From Unio delphinus (taxonomy: Eukaryota; Mollusca; Bivalvia; Unionida; Unionidae): a DNA stretch of 64,000 bases. The position numbers and the translations under genes are program-made. This document shows, piece by piece, positions 20,740 to 32,438 of this stretch. Below the pieces are notes generated by a model. The model did no database searches and was not told the DNA's origin. It saw nothing but the letters and a program-made list of their open reading frames with translations. The number at the start of each line of letters is the position of its first letter. Within the stretch, counting starts at the first letter, position 1. The stretch lies in the NCBI GenBank assembly GCA_029339505.1, contig JAQISU010000155.1, forward strand, positions 19,102,001-19,166,000. The letters run 5' to 3'.

Positions 20740-21078
20740 AGCAAAGCATGGATTGGTGGGTATTGCAATCGATCGCCAATCCAAATCGACCATGCTGGTG
20801 GGACATGACGTCACGACAGAAGTACACACAACTCCGTGTTTGAATTCTCCTAATTTAAATTGTCAGTCATGACAAATCTATTGGAATATATTGTTCTCAT
20901 CTTCGAATGTTTATGCAGGTACTTTAATATTAAAATCTTGTATTGTTGTACAAAATACGCGAATGGGTAACGAGCATATCGATGCATGAGGGGACATCTC
21001 AAAATGGCTACGCTCGACCACAACAACGTGCAGTCGCTAGAATCAACTGATCGAAAGATACATGAAGTAACGGCATAG
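20740..21078 (+). promoter_or_regulatory. Promoter-like patch with a possible short first exon
   Basis: Inside an AT-rich intron this patch contains ATTGG and CCAAT motifs (about 20754-20780), a perfect CRE palindrome TGACGTCA (20806-20813), several CpGs, and CAAAATGGCTACG at 21000-21012, which joins a strong Kozak ATG (21004) to a YY1-like motif. The ATG opens 24 codons ending in TAG at 21078. A weak donor GTAACG lies at 21064, but splicing from it would be out of phase with the next PHIP/BRWD exon. It could be an alternative promoter, a nested gene start or a CpG-rich transposon fragment. Confidence 0.25.
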
Positions 21079-21124
21079 CAGTATCTATGTAACATAGTTC
21101 CAGTTAGCTGTGCTTATAACATTC

Positions 21125-21125
<1 letters not shown>

Positions 21126-21191
<66 letters not shown>
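21126..21191. repeat. (AAT)n/(ATT)n microsatellite
   Basis: About six AAT units run directly into about fifteen ATT units, giving a partly self-complementary tract. Confidence 0.9.
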
Positions 21192-21192
<1 letters not shown>

Positions 21193-21224
21193 TGAAATGT
21201 ATTAATTTGGTTTTTAAATTACAG

Positions 21225-21286
21225 TTGGGATAATGGTGAAATAGAGCAAATGAGCCCATGGGACATGGAACCCATTGATTCTAGCA
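21225..21286 (+). CDS. PHIP/BRWD: PHIP/BRWD-like, exon h (end of Tudor-like region)
   Basis: Acceptor AAATTACAG, donor GTAAGT. The 62 nt give WDNGEIEQMSPWDMEPIDSS. The WDN.E.E..SPWDMEP motif closes the Tudor-like region in PHIP/BRWD proteins. Starts after two carried nt and ends with one. Confidence 0.94.
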
Positions 21287-22427
21287 GTAAGTATAAAAAT
21301 GGAATATATACTTGTCTACCATTTTACCTAATCTTTACTTAAACAATGACAAAAAATCACTTTTCTCTTTTTTGACCACTCTGGTGGCCCAGTGGCTGCC
21401 TTGGATGTAGGTCATGGGTATGAACCCAGGCCAAGTCATACCAAATACTTGTAAAAATGGTACTAACAGCTGCCTCACATGCTCACCATTAAGAGGTCAG
21501 TGTTAGGACTGGTTGGCCTGGTGTAAGGAGAATGTGACTGGGTGGAACATGATGCTACTTGTCTATGGCATAATGTAAAAATACTAGACATCACTATAAA
21601 CTGCCACACTGCAGACATCGTAGCAATATGGCTGTAAAATTTTTAAGAGTTATGTTAAAAATCCAAATCACACACATTTTCTCTCTTGCAAACCTACCAT
21701 AATGGTTGTGTGTGTGTGTGTGTGTGTATGTGTGTGCGTGCGCCAGGTTTTAACAGCTATTCTCATTTGATAAAAGGCTATAAGTTATCTACCCACCTGG
21801 GTGGTAGATAGAGTGATCTCTTTTGATACAGGGATTGGCACCAAAACCATGAATATATCAGTTACTACTGGAGTGGAAGGCATACTCTCTATATAGATGT
21901 AACTGGTAGGGTGTAAATGTATTATGGTTAGGTAGGAAAAAGAAACATGTTACTAATGATAGTAAAATTACACCATGTGACATCTTGAAAGATCAGCAGC
22001 TAATACAGATTTTACCATGCAGCTGTACTTTTGCTATGTTCTACTCAATATTGTTTATATTTTAGTCATACTAAGAGTACATTGTTTTTGGATGTAACAT
22101 TTGAGTGCCTAAATGTTTAAAGTTTTACATGGAAAAGATTTTCTTTTATTATCTGTTTATAAAAGGAATTTTATAGTTTGTTGACAATAAATGTACATAG
22201 AAAACTGGAAGCAAAGGCTTCAGAATTGTTCCACAGTGATGGATACTCTGCAGTACAATGAAAGGTCATGAAGCACCAGTCCAGCCTGTGTTGGAATGAA
22301 TATCAATGAGTTGGTTAATGTTACCATCAAATAAGTGACTAACATTTTACAATGTGGTCAGATTCAAAAGGAATTACTGTATGCCTTTTAAATTTTATCT
22401 GATGCCTTGCATTCAAATTCTGAGCAG
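21287..22427 (+). other. Intron with a mollusc-type SINE
   Basis: GT-AG intron of 1141 bp holding a SINE at about 21371-21650 and a short TG microsatellite at 21707-21735. Confidence 0.75.
21371..21650 (+). mobile_element. tRNA-derived SINE, sense
   Basis: The 5' part has an A-box-like GTGGCCCAGTGG and a B-box-like GGGTATGAACCC. The body contains GGTCAGTGTTAGGACTGGTT, AATGTGACTGGGTGGAAC and, near the end, CATCACTATAAA. I associate this order of body motifs with a SINE common in molluscs. No exact ends or target duplication were defined. Confidence 0.6.
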
Positions 22428-22701
22428 GATGCCCAGGCAACGTAGAAGATGGGACTTCAGTGACTCCAGAAGAACTCAAGACCCTTCTGTATACCCCTAA
22501 ACCAGGAGAGTGGCCAGGAGAAAACCGAGATATTTTTTGCAGCCGTGTCATCCATGGTTTGGAGAGACTCATGGAACACTCCTTGGCAGAAGATTTTCTC
22601 ACTCCAGTTGATCTCAACCTATTCCCTTCCTATGCCATGCACATTGAATACCCTACTGATCTCAACACTATAAAAGCTCGTCTGGAAAACAGATTTTACA
22701 G
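22428..22701 (+). CDS. PHIP/BRWD: PHIP/BRWD-like, exon i (bromodomain 1, N-terminal part)
   Basis: Acceptor TCTGAGCAG, donor GTAAGT; 274 nt. The product includes VTPEELKTLLYTPKPGEWPG, then helix Z and the ZA loop of bromodomain 1 (TPVDLNLFPSYAMHIEYPTD followed by LNTIKARLENRFYR). The PVDL...YP.Y...I.YPTDL pattern is the family signature. Confidence 0.95.
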
Positions 22702-24570
22702 GTAAGTTTTAAACATCAGGGTTGGTAATCTAGTTGTGTTGGGAAAAAAGAACTAGACCCAGGCAAAATGGATTGTACCATCTTTACCATAGATGTTGTT
22801 GGGTTCTATATGTAATAGTCTTTATTATAAAATTTTGTGTCAAATACAGAAAATTATTGACGAAATATGTTTCATATGTCTTAAATTCGGTTATTTTTAC
22901 ATGTGAAAAGTTTATCCTTATATTATCAAATATGAAAGTACAAGATTTCTCATGCCATTAATGCTTGCTTCAGTGTACCAGAAAAATGCATTTTATGAGC
23001 TTGAGGCTGGAATCTGCTTGATATCCTAGGTGTGGAAATTATTATTTTTTTCAAAAGGTATTTGACTCAACCGTTTGCTTCCAGAAAAATGTTATGTCCC
23101 CTTTACTTGACAGTGTGAAATGTCCATATTAAAAAATATTTATTACAAGAGATTAGATCATATCAAATAAGCAGTTGTCTCAAATTGCTGATATTATTTA
23201 TGATCAGCCAGTAAATACAATTGAACCCTGATATGACCTTATGAAAAGGGTGGGTGGATGGTGGTGTTTAATCTTTGTAATTTTTATTCAGAAGTAAGTT
23301 TGGTACATAATATAAAATGAAAATCTACTTTTACTGTGTAAATATTGGATATATTTCATCTTCTGATACAAAAAGATATATATTCAAACCAATGGTTCTG
23401 CCAGTCATTAGAGCTTTACATTGTTCATACTAGACAGTGAAATATATGTGGTAATAACATGGGAAAAGAAAATATAAATTTGGCGTATTTACTATTTGGA
23501 GAAAACAAATCTCAGGAAGATAGCTTTTTTTGTTTGTATTATATTATGTTTTGGTCATATTTGTTGAAAGTGTTTTAAGTTCTTATTGTTTCTGTTACTC
23601 AGTTTAACAATTTTAGCTTTGGTTTAAAATGCAGATGCCTGTTTTGAAAATCTCTGCATTTATTTTTGCACATTTACAACTATCTGACTCCAAAATATTA
23701 TACAGGGTATGGAAATACAATTTTGCTGTAATATCTAATTTTCCTCTCTAATAATGAAGAGCAACAAGCAGGGATGGCAGATAATCTCAGCATCTTCAAA
23801 CCTTGCATATTTTTTATCTGTTAGGTTAGTTGAATACATCATATCTCTACGACGTAATATTTATTAGTTGTAAGAAGTCCTCAAATATGTATATATGCAA
23901 TGTAATGTGTATGGGTGGTAATAAAAGATAAAATACCTACCTGTACAATGTAATGTATATTGGTATTAATAAGTCCTTGAATATATATTTGTTTAATGTA
24001 ATCAAATACCTACCTGTACAATGTAATGTATATTGGTATTAATAAGTCATTAAATGCATATTTGTTTATTGTAATAAAATACCTACCTGTACAATGTAAT
24101 GTATATTGGTATTAATAATTCCTTGAATACATATTTGTTCATTGTAATAAAATACCTACCTGTACAATGTAATGTATATTGGTATTGATAAGTCCTTGAA
24201 TACATATTTGTTCATTGTAATCAAATACTTACCTGTACAATGTAATGTATATGGTATTAATAAGTCCTTGATTATATATTTGTTCATTGTAATCAAATAC
24301 CTACCTGTACAATGTAATGTATATTGGTATTAGTAAGTCCTTGAATACATATTTGTTCATTTTAATCAAATACCTACTTGTACAATGTAATGTATATTGG
24401 TATTAATAAGTCCTTGAATACATATTTGTTCATTGTAATGTTTATAGGGTGGTAAGAAGTCCTCAAGTACCTAAATGTACAGTGTAGTTTGTATAATTTG
24501 TATTGATAGTAAGAAAACCAGGATATAACTTAAAATGCACAAGATCTGAATCATTATTCTTTTCTTTCAG
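22702..24570 (+). other. Intron with 73-bp satellite
   Basis: GT-AG intron of 1869 bp. Its last third is the 73-bp tandem array described separately; the rest is AT-rich with no recognised feature. Confidence 0.75.
23934..24450. repeat. 73-bp tandem repeat, about 7 copies
   Basis: The unit contains CCTACCTGTACAATGTAATG, TATATTGGTATTAATAAGTC and CATATTTGTTCATTGTAATC. Copies differ by a few substitutions and small indels. The flank just upstream and downstream carries degraded half units. Confidence 0.85.
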
Positions 24571-24696
24571 GCGGGTTACTTCTCTACAGTTTGATGTGCG
24601 TTACATTGAAAGCAATGCCCAAAAGTTTAATGAGCCGAATTCCTTGATTGTGAAAAGAGCTAGAATTGTGACAGAAACCTTGCTCAAATTTATTGC
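24571..24696 (+). CDS. PHIP/BRWD: PHIP/BRWD-like, exon j (bromodomain 1, C-terminal part)
   Basis: Acceptor TTTCTTTCAG, donor GTACGT. The product RVTSLQFDVRYIESNAQKFN then EPNSLIVKRARIVTETLLKF forms helices B and C; the Asn in KFNEP is at the acetyl-lysine-contact position. The donor at 24697 was chosen over GTATGC at 24701 because the later one would put a TGA in frame in the next exon. Confidence 0.94.
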
Positions 24697-26695
24697 GTAC
24701 GTATGCCTCAGTAATTTTTTTACTAATGTGCAGCAACTCTACACCTTGCATCTTCAGACCATTACAAGTAAGTTGTATCTGTAATGATTTTAGATTGGAA
24801 AATTAACATTATTACACAATTTCTCACCTAGCTATGCTAGTGTTACTTAAATATATATCAAATGACCATACCTTCTGCTTGCCATCTTAAAGAATGGTTG
24901 CCAGGATAATAATCCAAAGTATTTAATGCATTTTAATCATGTGGTTTTTTTGTTTCCTTTCCATGACCTTGCAGTTGATTCATAATGTATAATTTCCAAT
25001 AGATATACTTTATGGGATGGCAAATCAATGAAAAGTAATGTTTCACATAAATTTCATGTTGTGATATTCTGATCTGGTATAACCAAGCAATATACCTGTA
25101 TTTTCTGGTATTGTGTTAATGCTTGTTGTACCAGTACCAGAACTCTATGGATTCAGTCATGTTCACACTTTAAGATGGCATGCGATTATTTAATATCAGA
25201 CATAACATAAAAGGGTTGGTAATGGAACATATTTTAACCACAAATTACAAGTTTAATCAATAAAAATAATGCAAATGATGGTAAAAAAAATTTTGATACA
25301 GGTTATAAGGCACTATACACAAGATAAATTGCATAATCTTTAATCTTAACATGCTGGAGTATAGTCCAGTTGATGCAGTAAATTATCCATTGGTTATTTT
25401 GTTTCCTTTGTCAAAATTTCTAACAAATTGTGAAAGGTTTTCATCATTTTCTGATGTATTAAAACAGCAAAAATCATACTTTTTTGTGTTTAAGTAAAAA
25501 TATCATTTTGGGGGACAAAATGTTATAAGAGGTAATTCTACTATTGAAATACTTTCTTGACAAAATTAATTTTTTAAAAATATTGCCCTATACATTGAAA
25601 TTTTCATTCTTCTCCAAAAAATTTAAAGTTATTTCACTAATGAGTTAAGACAAATTTTAAGTTGTACTGAAAGTATAGCCTTTGACCCAAGTGTGGAATA
25701 CAGTAGGGATCTCCCTTGCACATATATAAATAAGTTCTCTCTTATTGTGCTAAACCAACATTAGGTAACATTCATCCTTTAGCATATCATTCATGATTCT
25801 TATGGAGTGACACTGGTAGATGTAGGATGCCCAACATCTCCTCTTGGCTATTCACCTAATGTAATGTGATCAGTAAATGTATTTCTGAAAGTAAATCTTT
25901 TGTAATCATATTCCTCAGAGAATTCTTACCTTACCATACTACAGATAATCCCTCCCACCTTCCTACAACGCAATCATCCTTCAAGATTTCATTGAAGTAA
26001 ACCTGGTTTAATTTGGAGAGAACATTGGCCACCCAACTAGATAGAAATTCTTGTTTAATGTAAGACTTGGTGTTCTCTGGAACCTGTTCACTTAAACCAT
26101 TGGTGATTTTTTTTTTTTTTTAAAGGTGATGATGTTGTGATCCAGACCATCTGTACATTTATTTATGTAGTGTAGTGCAACTCTTCCTTAATCATTTCAG
26201 TTAGAGATATCAGACTTTGTGATGTGATTGGGACTAATCTGTAGTTGTGAACAGTGGTTTCTTAATTTCAGTTCATACCATGGGATTGTTGTTGTTGTTG
26301 TAGGGTTTAACACCATTTCTCAGCACAAGATAGGCTATACATGGTGACCAGTATTAATTGTGAAGGAAGAACCCGGAAAACCCCAGAAAGAATCTCCATC
26401 CCACGAGGAGCTACCGGCAAGCTTTCTCACATAACTACGTTGGCCGAATTCAAGACTCGAACCCACACAGACAGAGGTGAGATGGCAGTGATCCGTAATG
26501 GAGAGTGCTTTAGACCACTCGGCCACTAGGGGGCCCTACCATTGGATTGATTCTGCAAAGTAGGAAGACTTTACCTATATGTGTAATGTGGGTGGGTAGG
26601 TGGAGTTGGGGGAAATGACTGAGAAAAGTATGATACTGCGAACTTCTGCTTTAAAAATTCAGAATTATTAATATTCAGATGAACTCTGATTTCAG
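24697..26695 (+). other. Intron with antisense SINE
   Basis: GT-AG intron of 2.0 kb. A SINE in reverse orientation lies at about 26285-26535; nothing else was recognised. Confidence 0.7.
26285..26535 (-). mobile_element. tRNA-derived SINE, antisense
   Basis: Read on the minus strand it begins with an A box TGGCCGAGTGG (about 26515-26525), then TCTAAAGCACTCTCCATTAC, and a B box GGTTCGAGTCT (about 26453-26463), as in a Ser/Leu-type tRNA. The body follows and ends in a (TTG)n/(CAA)n tail near 26290. A diverged second copy lies at 28640-28920. Confidence 0.65.
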
Positions 26696-26828
26696 TGACC
26701 CAGACTGTGATAACCCTATCCCCATATTGGCTGAATTGGGCCATGTGAATGAAGTCCAGGATGGCAATTCATCCAATGAAAGCAGTGATGATGGTGATGA
26801 GAATTCTCAAAGTAGGAAAAGAAAAAGG
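26696..26828 (+). CDS. PHIP/BRWD: PHIP/BRWD-like, exon k (inter-bromodomain linker)
   Basis: Acceptor CTGATTTCAG, donor GTATGT; 133 nt. The product DPDCDNPIPILAELGHV then an acidic Ser/Asp run and QSRKRKR is a poorly conserved linker between the two bromodomains. Phase closes exactly (two carried nt at the start, phase 0 at the end). Confidence 0.85.
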
Positions 26829-27057
26829 GTATGTATAAAGGGTTAGATTAATGCAACACTGCGTAAATCTTCTGTTAATCAATACAAAATTATGCAGGGT
26901 TTGAACTGATGTTTATTAGGAAGAGAGAGATAATTTGCAAACTAGGTTACATTATTTTAAAACTATATCACAAAGCCTGGGTATTTATGTTGGATTTTCT
27001 GAATTACCCTTATGTTCCAATAGTAAAGATGACATGAGTAAAAATCTACTACCTAAG

Positions 27058-28046
27058 AAAAGATTAGCTATGTAAAGTTATTAAGCCTATATATGGTAAA
27101 ATATATTGGTATGTTTTTATTAACTGTACCTAAGCAGAGTTTGGCAATGATAAAGTTATTAAGCCAGTAAAATATATTTGTATGTTTTGTTTTTGTTAAC
27201 TGTACCTAAGCAGAGTTTGGCAATGATAAAGTTATTAAGCCAGTAAAATATATTTGTATGTTTTGTTTTTGTTAACTGTACCTAAGCAGAGTTTGGTTAT
27301 GATAATGTTATTAAGCCAGTAAAATGTATTGGTATGTTTTTGTTAACTGTACCTAAGCAGAGATTGGCTATGATAAAGTTATTAGGCCAGTAATATGTAT
27401 TGGTATGTTTTTGTTAACTGTACCTAAGCAGAGTTTGGCTATGATGAAGTTATTAAGCCTATATACGGTAAAATATATTGGTACTTTTTGTTAACTGTAC
27501 CTGAGCAGAGATTGGCTATGGTAAAGTTATTAAGCCTATATAAGGTAAAATATATTGGTATGTTTTTGTTAACTGTACCTAAGCAGAGTTTGGCTATGAT
27601 GAAGTTATTAAGCCTATATACAGTAAAATATATTGGTACTTTTTGTTAACTGTACCTGAGCAGAGATTGGCTATGGTAAAGTTATTAGGCCTATATAAGG
27701 TAAAATATATTGGTATGTTTTTGTTAACTGTACCTAAGCAGAGATTGGCTATGATAAAGTTATTAAGCCTATATATGGTAAAAGAAATTGGTATGTTTTT
27801 GTTAACTGTACCTAAGCAGAGATTGGCTATGATAAAGTTATTAAGCCTATATACGGTAAAAGATATTGGTATGTTTTTATTAATTGTACCTAAGCAGAGA
27901 TTAGCTATGATAAAGTTATGAAGCCTATATACGGTAAAAGATATTGGTATGTTTTTGTTAACTGTACCTAAGCAGAGTTTGGCTATGATGAAGTTATTAC
28001 GCCAATATAAGGTAAAATATATTGGCAAGTTTTTATTAACTGTACT
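27058..28046. repeat. 78-bp tandem repeat, about 12-13 copies
   Basis: Unit words: GGTATGTTTTTGTTAACTGT, ACCTAAGCAGAGATTGGCTA and AAGTTATTAAGCCTATATA. Units come in two slightly different subtypes (with or without the TATATACGG segment) that partly alternate, suggesting block duplication. 78 is 26 codons, which leaves a spurious 165-codon minus-strand frame open. Confidence 0.85.
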
Positions 28047-28639
28047 TTTGACCATCAATACAAATAACACAAGACTATTGTGGTAATTCACTTTCCAAGT
28101 AATGCCTGCTATACCAAACTTGGATATTCTGCAATACTTTTTTCAATGCATGCTACATTTACTTTAACATTTCCAGAGAAGGATGCATTGTCCTTTTATG
28201 GCACACTGACAGATGAAACTGCAAATGGAAGTATTTATTAGATAAGCTAACATGGTGGACAATCCAGCAGAAAATGTTGTATAAAGAAAATAAATACTTT
28301 TTTACTTGTGTTTTTACAGTGAAATTCATCAGTATTGGTATTAAGCAAGAAGAGTATTTAATGTTTTCAAGGCTGTGTATACAGTATCTAGAGGCTATAA
28401 AACAGAATGCTGTAAAAAGGTAGAGTGTAATTAATAGGAACATTTTAGTACCCTGTCCACATAGTAGAGGTACTAATATTAATACTCGTGTCAGACAATG
28501 CAAAAATCAGGGTATTAAAACTGAGGTGTCCTTCAAAACAATTATTTCTATTCAGACTGGAGGAAAAAAATCTTGACCATAGCTGTAAACAAATGAAATA
28601 AGTGATCTGCTTGCTGTTGGTATGGCAAAAAAAAATTAC

Positions 28640-28920
28640 TTCAGATGTGGAAATGCTAATTTAGGACATCAGTACATGGCAGACATGTTGTGTTTAATGC
28701 CATTTTTCAGCACAAGATATGCTAAACATGGCAGCCAGTATAAATGGTGGAGGAAGAACCCAGGAAAAACCTGGAAAAAACCACCAATCCATGAGATGCT
28801 ACTGTCAAGCTTTCTCACATATCCACATTGACTGAACCTGAGACTTGAACCCATGCAGACAGGTGAGTTGGTAGTGATCCGTAACGGTGAGTGTTTCAGA
28901 CCACTTGGCCACTCTGGGCC
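28640..28920 (-). mobile_element. tRNA-derived SINE, antisense, diverged
   Basis: Shares with the copy at 26285-26535 the order CAGCACAAGATA, GGAGGAAGAACCC, CAAGCTTTCTCACAT, GACTTGAACCCA, AGTGATCCGTAA and CCACTTGGCCACT. More diverged than that copy. Confidence 0.6.
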
Positions 28921-30157
28921 TGGGCAGACAAGAAAGAATTCAGCTCAGAATAAAGAACATGAATTTAGTGCTGTACAGTAATACACAGAACATATGATAT
29001 GCATATAGTGTTATACTTTAATATGCAGAATACATGTGTATTAAGTGTTATATACAGAATGCAGATGTATTGGTATACTCTTATATTCAGAACACATGAT
29101 ATGCATTTAATACTTATTATACTTTTTATACTTATTATTATATTATCACTGTTTGACTGTTAATTTTTATTAAAAAAAGAAATACTATGCTGGTAGTACA
29201 CACACACACCATTTTTCATTTCATTGGCCCCATCTTACAGATCTAGCATGAGCAAGTGGACAAATTTGTCATATCCTAGATGCAGTCATGATGTAGAGAT
29301 TATACACAGTTATGAGTGTGATATTTTTACAAAGTATGCTTCAAGACTTTCAAGCTAAAGGGCACAACCCCATTGCATTGAAGTTATTCGCAAGAGATTC
29401 AGAAAATGTCTATGTATGATAATTATACTTACATGATCAGTAATCTTATGATTTATTCTCAGCAACAATAAAAAGTGTTCTTTATCAGCTTTGGGATGTA
29501 TAAGAAAGGTGTTGTATGTTTATGTTAAAGGCAACTGTCAGGATTATACTGATTTGACATTAAATCTATGCATATACAACTGTACACACTTAATCCAGAA
29601 TACAAATCTTTGTGCAGTGTCAAGATAAGATTTCAGTTACATACATTTTCAGTAGCTTCTGTCCGGGCATAACCAAGTGCAACTGGATCTTATGACCTTG
29701 CAGTCAACTTTCTGTGGAGATATGAAGTTGTCATGGGTGTTCTTGCTCGTTTCATTTATAACATATCCATGCCACTCTAACAACAAAATCACACATTTGC
29801 CTACTTTAAGCCAATATAACAATGCCATATCCATCTAACTGTACTCATCTTCAGCTTATGTGAGACTGTTAATGTTAATTTCCAGTTTTGGAGTACAACT
29901 TTCATTATTGAAATGTACACATCAAACATACTTATGAACTTCTGCTTCATTTGTATTTTGATCTTTCTAAATTATAAATTCTTTCTGGTTTTGACACTTG
30001 CAAAGTGAAGAGGTTGCCCATCCAAGGTCAGTGGTTCTATGCATGTTGTCTGGAATACTCCACCTCAACAACAACACTACACTTGCATCTGAGTCTCGGC
30101 GAGCATTTCATAGGAACTGAAAATTAAAATCAATATAGCAAATTTAAAAACTTTCAG

Positions 30158-30301
30158 AAAGAGGAGAAAAGTTCCAACAAGAGAGCCAAGTTGTCTGATC
30201 CAGAAGCATGGAAATCCGAATGCCAGCAACTCCTAGATAGAGTGTTCCAGTGGGAAGATTCAGAACCTTTCCGGGAACCTGTAGATGCCAACCTATATCC
30301 C
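30158..30301 (+). CDS. PHIP/BRWD: PHIP/BRWD-like, exon l (start of bromodomain 2)
   Basis: Acceptor AACTTTCAG, donor GTAAGC; 144 nt, phase 0 on both sides. The product [20 protein letters not shown] then [11 protein letters not shown] carries helix Z and the first part of the ZA loop of bromodomain 2 (SEPFR.PVD...YP). Confidence 0.95.
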
Positions 30302-30663
30302 GTAAGCAAGATCAGTAGATTTATAACCCAAATCATGTTGTAGAGCATTTAAGAATTTTTGAGCACCCAAACATGCAGTGTAGTGTATAGACTTTAAATT
30401 TTTACCACAATCACTATCGTGGCATTTGACTTCCTAATATCAGTAATTATGCATGTAAAATAGGTTATGTCAATTGCAATTTTCAATTAGTCAAGAATAC
30501 CATGCAAAACTTGGAAATGTTTTATGTAATGTAATATCACATTCTGTGATTTCTTTCATTATTTTTACAAATTCTTTAAGTGCCAACACCAACATATAAT
30601 CTTGTAAACTTGGAAGTTCTTTAGATATGGATGTGTGAGTGTATATCTCTGTTTTGTTTTCAG
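30302..30663 (+). other. Short intron
   Basis: GT-AG intron of 362 bp splitting the bromodomain 2 ZA loop. Nothing else seen. Confidence 0.85.
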
Positions 30664-30816
30664 CAATACTATGAGGTAATTGACAATCCCATGGATCTTC
30701 ATACCGTGAGAGACAAACTGGCCAAAAATGACTACACTGACCCACAAGATATAATAAAGGATGTGCGGCTTATTTTCCATAATTCCAAACTCTACAATAC
30801 AAATAAAAGATCAAGG
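30664..30816 (+). CDS. PHIP/BRWD: PHIP/BRWD-like, exon m (bromodomain 2 core)
   Basis: Acceptor TTTTGTTTTCAG, donor GTAAGC; 153 nt, phase 0. The product QYYEVIDNPMDLHTVRDKLA then DVRLIFHNSKLYNTNKRSR includes the ZA loop, helices A and B and the BC loop. The residue at the acetyl-lysine-contact position is Asn (LYNTNK). From memory, vertebrate PHIP bromodomain 2 has Thr there, so this protein keeps the canonical residue. Confidence 0.95.
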
Positions 30817-31542
30817 GTAAGCAGTTAGCATCATTTTTTTTATACAAAGTACAATTCCTTAAATGAAGAAAATTCGTAAACACATTTAATTTAAAATTCA
30901 TATTCTCACAAAGAACATAGTCATAAATGAAGCAAAAAAGAGAAAAGAATTTATTTAAAATTGTTACTTTTATACAATTTAAAAACAAGAAAAAATGCAT
31001 ATTACAAACGTTAATGATTAAAGTATGCATTTGGTGAATGTATTTTATGAGTTCATTTAAGATGGGCTAAAGATAGTTTTTAATATAGCTTTAATGTATC
31101 AAACAAACTTTATTTTTCATGAATTCCAGAGCTCTTTGTAGGATTTAGGAAATGCAGTTTCATGACTACAATTTCCAATAATCTGAGGGTCCAGTACGAC
31201 TGAAATTGTTGATCAAATTTAAAAAACTGAATCTGAAATCCAGGATCATAAACTCAATGACTGTAGGCAAAGACTACAGAAAACACAGCATGTGTGCTTA
31301 CTATCCGAGATTGCTCAGATCATGACCGAAAAATAAGAGGCCATGTGGATGATTTGTGATCGATCTCATTTCATATTTTAATGGTAGAAGTACATGTACT
31401 TACATGTAATGCAGTTCCACTATGCTTCAGTTCAGTATACATTGTTATAATGAGAGAGTAGTCTCCTAAACTGCTTCAGCATTGAAATATATTGACAAAA
31501 AAAAACTATTTATTAGTAGAAACTTTATTTTCTTATTTTCAG
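30817..31542 (+). other. Intron, 726 bp
   Basis: GT-AG intron, AT-rich, nothing recognised. Confidence 0.8.
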
Positions 31543-31658
31543 ATTTATGCAATGACATTACGTCTGTCAGCTATGTTAGAAGAGCAGCTTAAAGAGATCA
31601 TTAGTAATTGGAAAACAGCACTTAGGAACACCAAGAAACACTCTCAGTTTACCAACAG
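31543..31658 (+). CDS. PHIP/BRWD: PHIP/BRWD-like, exon n (bromodomain 2 helix C)
   Basis: Acceptor CTTATTTTCAG, donor GTATGT; 116 nt. The product IYAMTLRLSAMLEEQLKEII is helix C (family pattern IY.MTLRLSA.FEE) followed by a basic linker. Leaves two nt. Confidence 0.95.
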
Positions 31659-32172
31659 GTATGTTACACTGTATGTTGTGCAGCTTTACAAAGAAAATTG
31701 CTCAGGCTAAAATTCATTACCATCCATTTTATTAGTACCTTTTTGCGGTTAAAAGATCGGGAATATTAACTTGGACTTGTTAGCCCATCCTTCTGGGTAG
31801 AAAACTTGTAACTTTTCTAGAGAGAGAGATGCAAACACTTAATATATACATATAGCTTTCAAACCTACATAGTGAAAAACTACATTGCCTACTGATTGCT
31901 ATTGTAGATTTTTTTTAAAAATGAGAATATACTATGATGGGCAGCATTATCGATGTGCATCTGAAAACATTTTATAGCACAGAATTATGCACATACTGTG
32001 TTGAATATAGCATAACTATGTAAAACTTATTTTGCCATATGTCTTTACAGGAAAGAACATTCTTATAGCACAATGTTCATTGTATTTTAGGTCAGTTCGC
32101 TCTTCTGCCGTTAAGTTAGTGAATTTGTTATTAGATCATAACATTATGAATATCATCTCTTGTCCACCACAG
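31659..32172 (+). other. Intron, 514 bp
   Basis: GT-AG intron with acceptor TGTCCACCACAG. No notable content. Confidence 0.8.
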
Positions 32173-32349
32173 ATTTCATTCCACACGCAGCAAATCTGCT
32201 TCAAACTCTGGTCATAGCTCTAAACCCAGTAGTTTATGGGAGGCTGGACCCTCTACCTCTGCTGGTTCAAGGGGAAGTAACTTGGCAAAACTCACTAATG
32301 GTGATGCCCACAGCTCTGGTGATGAAACAGAGGTGGAGAATAATGAAGG

Positions 32350-32380
<31 letters not shown>

Positions 32381-32438
32381 ACTGAGATAGATGAAAACTA
32401 TGCATACCTTCAGTCACAAAAGCATAATCCTCCAAGGG
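32173..32438 (+). CDS. PHIP/BRWD: PHIP/BRWD-like, exon o (poly-Asp tail region)
   Basis: Acceptor CCACCACAG, donor GTAAGT; 266 nt in phase with the previous exon and leaving one nt. The product is Ser-rich, then ENNEG followed by nine Asp (an in-frame GAT microsatellite), then ETEIDENYAYLQSQKHNPPR. It is low-complexity tail sequence; support is reading phase and splice sites rather than conservation. Confidence 0.85.

Larger units (their letters stand above)
26829..30157 (+). other. Intron with 78-bp satellite and SINE
   Basis: GT-AG intron of 3.3 kb containing a 78-bp tandem array (about 27058-28046), an antisense SINE (about 28640-28920) and a region near 30005-30110 that resembles a degraded SINE body (GGTCAGTGGTTCT...CTCCACCTCAACAAC). 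Confidence 0.7.

Noticed and set aside
23934..24450. CRISPR-like array
   Set aside because: Units are contiguous without unique spacers and the sequence is animal; same for the 26-, 41- and 123-bp repeats.
26335..26529. 62-63 codon frames on both strands
   Set aside because: They lie within a tRNA-derived SINE.
26440..26530. Functional tRNA gene
   Set aside because: A and B boxes are present on the minus strand, but the cloverleaf is not intact and a SINE body follows.
27594..28091. 165-codon minus-strand frame with 26-residue repeats
   Set aside because: By-product of the 78-bp satellite, whose length is a multiple of three; no start context or splice support.
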